DNA of 64,000 bases. It comes from Tipula vernalis (taxonomy: Eukaryota; Arthropoda; Insecta; Diptera; Tipulidae). Shown in pieces: positions 59,343 to 64,000 of the stretch. Below the pieces are notes generated by a model. The model saw only the letters and a program-made list of their open reading frames with translations, did no database searches and was not told the DNA's origin. Both the position numbers and the translations under genes were made by a program. Position 1 is the stretch's first letter. The number at the start of each line of letters is the position of its first letter. The stretch spans positions 128,067,605 to 128,131,604 of the forward strand of contig OY282559.1 of assembly GCA_958295665.1 (NCBI GenBank). Direction: 5' to 3'.

Positions 59343-61102
59343 TATTATTAACTCCCTAAAAAATAAATCGTCTCCTGGGATTGATGGAATTCCAAATAGT
59401 GTTGTTAAAAAAATGGCTTGCTTCCTTGTGGATGTCTTGTCTTTTCTCTTTAACTTAAGTGTTGAAACAGGAGTTTTTCCTGGAACCTTGAAAAGAGCTG
59501 TTGTTGTCCCCATATTTAAGAAAAATGATAAAACTTGTGTAAATAACTACCGACCAATATCACTTCTTTCAATCTTCTCTAAAATTTTTGAAAAGGCTAT
59601 GAAGAACAGGATTGTTGATTTTTTGGATCAAAACGAATTTCTCTCTCCGAAACAATTTGGATTTCGTAACAATAAAAATACTGAACAAGCGATTTTAGAA
59701 TTTATGGAACAGATAAGTGGCAGCATTGATCGAGGACTTAAGGCTTCAGCAATGTTTGTTGACCTAACCAAAGCATTTGATAGAGTTGATCATACAATTC
59801 TTCGGTTAAAACTAAATCGTTGCGGTTTTCGTTGAATGTTACACAAGTGGCTTTCTGATTATCTAAGTGACCGAACTCAAGTTGTCCGCGTCAACAATAT
59901 TTTGAGTAAGGAGCGTTATATTAGGGTTGGAGTTCCTCAAGGTTCAGTGTTGGGGCCGCTACTCTTTCTTGTTTACATAAATGGAATCTTCAACCAGAAT
60001 TTTTCTGGTACCCTCACTGCGTATGCGGATGATCTTTCATTTGTTTATGCTGGCCTCAACCATCATGCGAACCTTACTATTATTGACAAGGATTTGGTTA
60101 TGTTAGCGATTTGGTTGGGAGCCCATAATTTGATTTTGAGCGACAAGACTAAAGTTATGCATTTCAGGGAATGCCAGAGATCCCAAACACCGATTATCTA
60201 TCACGCATTTGGCTGTAATAACAGTCCAATTTGTATCCCTAATGGTTGCTTCACCATAAGCTCGGTATGTGAAATTAGATATTTGGGAGTTATGATTGAT
60301 AGTAACCTAAACTGGAAGGCCCACATTGAAGGCCTTAAGTCGAGAATTCTTTTGGTTTCCAGGAAAATGTATGTTTTACGATTATACTGTCCGTTATATC
60401 TTCTGAAATTGGTTTATTTTGCCCTAGTTGATTCTATCCTCCTGTATGGTTTAGCATGTTGGGGTGGTGCTTGTAAAACTCTTTTACATCCTCTGTACGT
60501 TCGACAGAAGCATGTTTTGCGGCTAATGACGTTTAAATCATTGCAGACACCATCATGGCCTATATTTCAGGAGCTGGATATAATGCCTTTACAACACATG
60601 TATGTTTTCAAGGTCTTAAAGCTTTTTTACATCATCAGCGGGAACAACTTTGTCAACTATTCAGTTTATAATCTTCGTTTAAATTTCAAATTTATAAAGT
60701 TTGTCCCCAATGTTAATTTAGAGTTTCGTAAACGTTACTTCAGTGTGGCTTCAGTAATAATATTTAACAACTTACCATTGGAAATTCGAGTGTGCAGCAG
60801 CTTCTCCGCTTTCTCCAAAGCTCTCAAAAATTGGTTGAAACTAAACAAAGCAATTGACCATCTATTTTTTGTATTATTATAGTTTTGTCTTTTATTTTAT
60901 TTGTATTACTTTTACTTTTTAAATTTTGTAAATTATTATTGTGTTAACTTTGACTTTTTTGTTAAATTTTTTGTAATATTATTAGAGAGAACCATTGTAC
61001 CTGACACACGTTTCTTTGAAACTAAAGGTGCAATTATCTTACCAATTACTTATTATTTATTGTAACTTTGTTTTTAAACGTTTTAATAAAATTGGTAATG
61101 AC

Positions 61103-61130
<28 letters not shown>
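57195..61130 (+). mobile_element. CR1/Jockey-type LINE, 5'-truncated, with internal tandem duplication
   Basis: The element enters within the endonuclease domain at about 57195, as expected for 5' truncation, and ends in a poly(A) tail of about 27 nt (61103-61130). Segments 58121-59336 and 59337-60552 are direct copies of exactly 1216 bp that differ at about four positions. The 3' UTR is AT-rich (60883-61100). No target duplication was found. Confidence 0.88.
59337..60882 (+). pseudogene. LINE RT frame, duplicated copy with native C-terminus
   Basis: It begins at the RT linker (IINSLKNKSSPGIDG) and repeats the RT. A TGA at 59833-59835 replaces the Gly codon of the first copy. The frame then runs from 59836 to TAA 60882 with AYADD near 60020. 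It carries the C-terminal tail lost from the first copy, including WPIFQELDIMPLQHMYVFK and KNWLKLNKAIDHLFF. Confidence 0.85.
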
Positions 61131-61133
<3 letters not shown>

Positions 61134-63600
61134 GGTTATATCATAGGTTAGGATTTTTAGGTTGTAAAAAGTCAAAAATATGTTCCTAAAATATGTAACT
61201 AAAATTGCAGAATATGCGGTAAAATTTTGAAAAGAAAACCAAAACTAGACCTCATCTTAAGGGGATTTCAATTCACTCATTAACAAAAAATTATCATGTT
61301 TTTGGCTTAAATGGTTCCACATCCATATACTTAAAAATTTGTACTGGTAAGCGATACTTAATTCAAAAGAACACCGTAACGGTTGAGACTAAAATATTCA
61401 CCCTATATTTTTGCTCAATTCACAAGTTGACATCAAGATTACATATAATTCAATTACAGTTTAGAATTCATATTCTATTATGTTCATGTTTCGTACTGCA
61501 ATTTTTACTAATTTCAATTAAAATTTAGTTTGGATTATCAAACATACACTTCACATATCATTTTAAAATGTAAACTGAAATTGAATGGTAAATTTTGTAT
61601 TTTAAATTTCACTCAAAATTATAACTCAATTCCTCCTTCAATTTTGTCAAATGGAGTGTGGAACTTAGCCTGTTTATTTTCAAAATATCACAACATTTTT
61701 AACATTTCTAAAACAATTTTTCTCACAATTTTGCACTCAATAAACATAAAATTTAACTCAAATGTATTTTATAATTGTAACTTAAACTTTAATTTTTCTC
61801 TTGCCAGTCCAATTCGAAATATTGTACAAACTCAACTTTTAAACTAAAAGCTACATTACAGTTATGTTTTTGCTCAAGTCCAAATTACTATTCAAATTCA
61901 AATTCTATTCAACATTAACTGTTTTAAATTCAAATACTTCGATTCTTACCCAGATTTCATGCTCAAAATTCTGGTACAAATTTAACAAGCCTTTTGACGC
62001 AAACCGGAGTTTTAAATTCTACTCTAACTCAGAATTTCTAATAACACTCGGATTTTTCTTAAAATGCACTTGTAACTAAAGCTGAAGTTGTACTCCATAT
62101 ATCTAATCAAGCACATTTAGATCAATCTAGGATGGAATTTTTACTTAATTTATAAACAAAATATCATACAATTTCTAGCTTAATTGCAACCAGAATTTTA
62201 TGTTGAATCAAAAAATTTTGTGTTGATTTCTCTCATCCCTAAAATTCCGAAATAAGCCGAGTCATATAACGTTTGGTTTTAACAATCCGTAGTAGCATTT
62301 CAAACATTAAATCACCTGTCAGTAATCACCTCGATTCCTTCATGCGTCGCTTGGTGATGTGCATGATGTTATTAATCAATTTCAAACGTCATTCCAGTAA
62401 ATCTATAAATTACTTCTAATTATGTCACTGAATTAAATGTTTACGATCTTATTCAAATTTTAATATATTTCCCGGTAATTTTCAAGCTCCTTCCCCCCGT
62501 GTATTTATTTTTACGACCAGGTCACGTGGAAAATATCGTTTTTTAAATTAACTCGCGCATAATAACAATTACGGTTTACAGAGTAATAAGAAAATCATTG
62601 AACCCCTTATAAAAGAAGCGAAAGCGAAAAAGACCAACAGCAAAAAATTTGTTATTCAAATCGAACCATTTTAAATGACAAATTATGTTCTCGCAGCATA
62701 AACAAATTCTTATCATTATCGGTATCATTATCAGCACCGAATCGAAAAAAAAACAAATTCAAATTTATATCGGGATATAAAAATGGAAGGGGCAGCCAAA
62801 AATTAAATTACGACGAAAAAGGCGATGTTGTGGAAAATTTGGAAAACCGGATAACGTATATTTTATGATTCGGTAGCCTTTTAACAAAAACATAAAAATA
62901 AAAATTCAAAAGTCGAACAAATCAAATTACCATACAAAATCAAAGTTTGGTTTTCAATTAAATTTTCGTGGAGATGGCCCCCCAACCTCTAAATACCATG
63001 ATTTTCTTATTTATTTCTTATAATTGATTTGTTTGCTTTCTGTTTTGAACTACGAGGTGGAAAATAATTTATTCACAGGAAAAAAATTGTGTTTGTATTA
63101 TTTTCGATGTGTTTATATTTCAATAAATTTGAAAAGGTTCTCTTTGACAATTTTTAGTGAAAGTTAGCCAATTTTATATAAAGTTTCTTTGAAAGAAAGA
63201 ACGTTGATTGTCTTCCTTACGGATCATAAAAAAAAAATTATGACGCTAAAAATTTTCAAATACACCTGCTATTACTTCTCGGAAAGCTTTTTCCAAAAAC
63301 AAAAGCAATTAAAAAAAGAACAGGATTATTTGGCTTATAAGCACCTCAGAGGATTTAATCGTCTAAGTCTATATTATTACAAAATTTGTTCAAACCATAA
63401 AATGACTACAATGACTACCACATTAGTTACAGGTTACCTAACATCACAATGAAGTAAATATAGATATTGAGAGAAGATTTCCAACGGAAATTTTTATTTG
63501 GAAATCTAGTATGTGACTCGTTGAATGTAATATTCCATCTATAGATAGATACTCTTCCATTTTATTCGAAATCCCCAACAATCATATTAGTACCCAGTTA
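61131..63600. other. AT-rich stretch with a quasi-periodic ACTCAAAATT segment
   Basis: No gene supported. From about 61400 to 62200 words such as ACTCAAAATT, TTCAAATT and AATTCTA recur irregularly. This leaves two open frames (61530-61847, 61864-62079) of low complexity. The rest looks unique and non-coding. Confidence 0.45.
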
Positions 63601-63637
63601 AAGTTATTCGAAAATCTCCAGCCGAAAGTTTGGTAGC

Positions 63638-63990
63638 TTACATAATTTGACGATTGGTCACCTTATTGTTTTTGATGGTTAAATACTTAACTATTTGTTG
63701 TATCTGTTGCAATCTGGATAATCTTGGTCCTATTATTAATCGTATTAAAAAACCTTCTATTAAAGTGCACAGCGGAATCGACTTCAGGATTGCTTCTATT
63801 TGACCCAGTAGTGTCGAAATGTCTCCGAATGTCAAATTACAATTGTTGGTAGCCTTGTTGAAACGCGACTTCACTGATTTCACGCCGTTTCCCAAGGCCC
63901 ACCAAAATGAGGAGCTAATGGCCCAATAAAATTCCCAGGGTAAACAAAAACTAAGCCAAGCTATAGTGGCGGCATGGAAATATTAATATT
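63638..63990 (-). pseudogene. BEL/Pao integrase relic at the window edge
   Basis: Read on the minus strand, PLAPHFGGPWETA (about 63940) is followed by VKSVKSRFNKATNNC, LTFGDISTLLGQIEAILKSI and PLCTL. This matches the third-acid region and following helix of BEL integrase (compare 48650-48800 here). The usual Glu is retained in the GPWET word, but there are several damaging changes. The rest of the element probably lies beyond the window or is lost. Confidence 0.7.
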
Positions 63991-64000
63991 ACCTTGTGTT

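Overview
This window is AT-rich eukaryotic DNA, almost certainly from an insect and most likely a fly. The evidence is the set of resident elements: BEL/Pao and Ty3-type LTR retrotransposons, R1-, LOA- and CR1/Jockey-type LINEs, and maT (DD37D) and DD41D mariner relatives. There are also GT-AG introns of 60-90 bp, long A and T runs, and no prokaryotic gene organisation. No complete host gene can be supported. The only candidate host coding sequence is one short first coding exon at 1978-2115. The window is mostly a graveyard of nested transposable elements.

Region by region. 240-1340 is a degenerate 10-bp-phased TTCnnGAAnn repeat with perfect heat-shock-element matches. 4214-4650 is a MITE. 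5807-10689 is a TIR-bounded DNA transposon that landed in a TTTGTA microsatellite. It carries a broken multi-exon gene of the DUF7869-like family, which is itself split by an intact maT transposon (8470-9781). A TTTTTA array of about 890 bp follows, then a 1-kb foldback element (11699-12699). 15184-20616 is a second large DNA transposon, with long TIRs, a decayed multi-exon gene and a C-terminal cysteine-rich motif. 22701-24501 is a small TIR element split by a 1.5-kb insertion. That insertion holds a 1-kb palindrome with tRNA-like T-arm sequences.

24860-27535 is a minus-strand BEL/Pao copy lacking protease and most of the reverse transcriptase. 27540-31970 is a decayed LOA-like LINE. 32961-34935 is a DD41D mariner-like element with TIRs of about 330 bp. 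37761-41243 is another decayed BEL/Pao. 42076-50324 is a structurally complete BEL/Pao element with two LTRs and a tRNA-Tyr-type primer binding site; its 3' LTR carries a 417-bp MITE. 50460-50730 is a Ty3-type integrase relic.

About 52690-57193 is a minus-strand Ty3-type fragment split by an R1-like LINE (53015-56639), with a 12-bp target duplication. 57195-61130 is a 5'-truncated CR1/Jockey-type LINE containing an exact-length 1216-bp tandem duplication. The right edge holds a minus-strand BEL integrase relic.

The genes do not form a pathway. Each element encodes its own mobilisation machinery, and most copies are broken. The only transposase that looks intact is the maT one. The most interesting unit is the DUF7869-type gene: its TIRs, probable 8-bp target duplication, subterminal repeats and DDE-like motifs suggest that this widespread uncharacterised family is a transposase.
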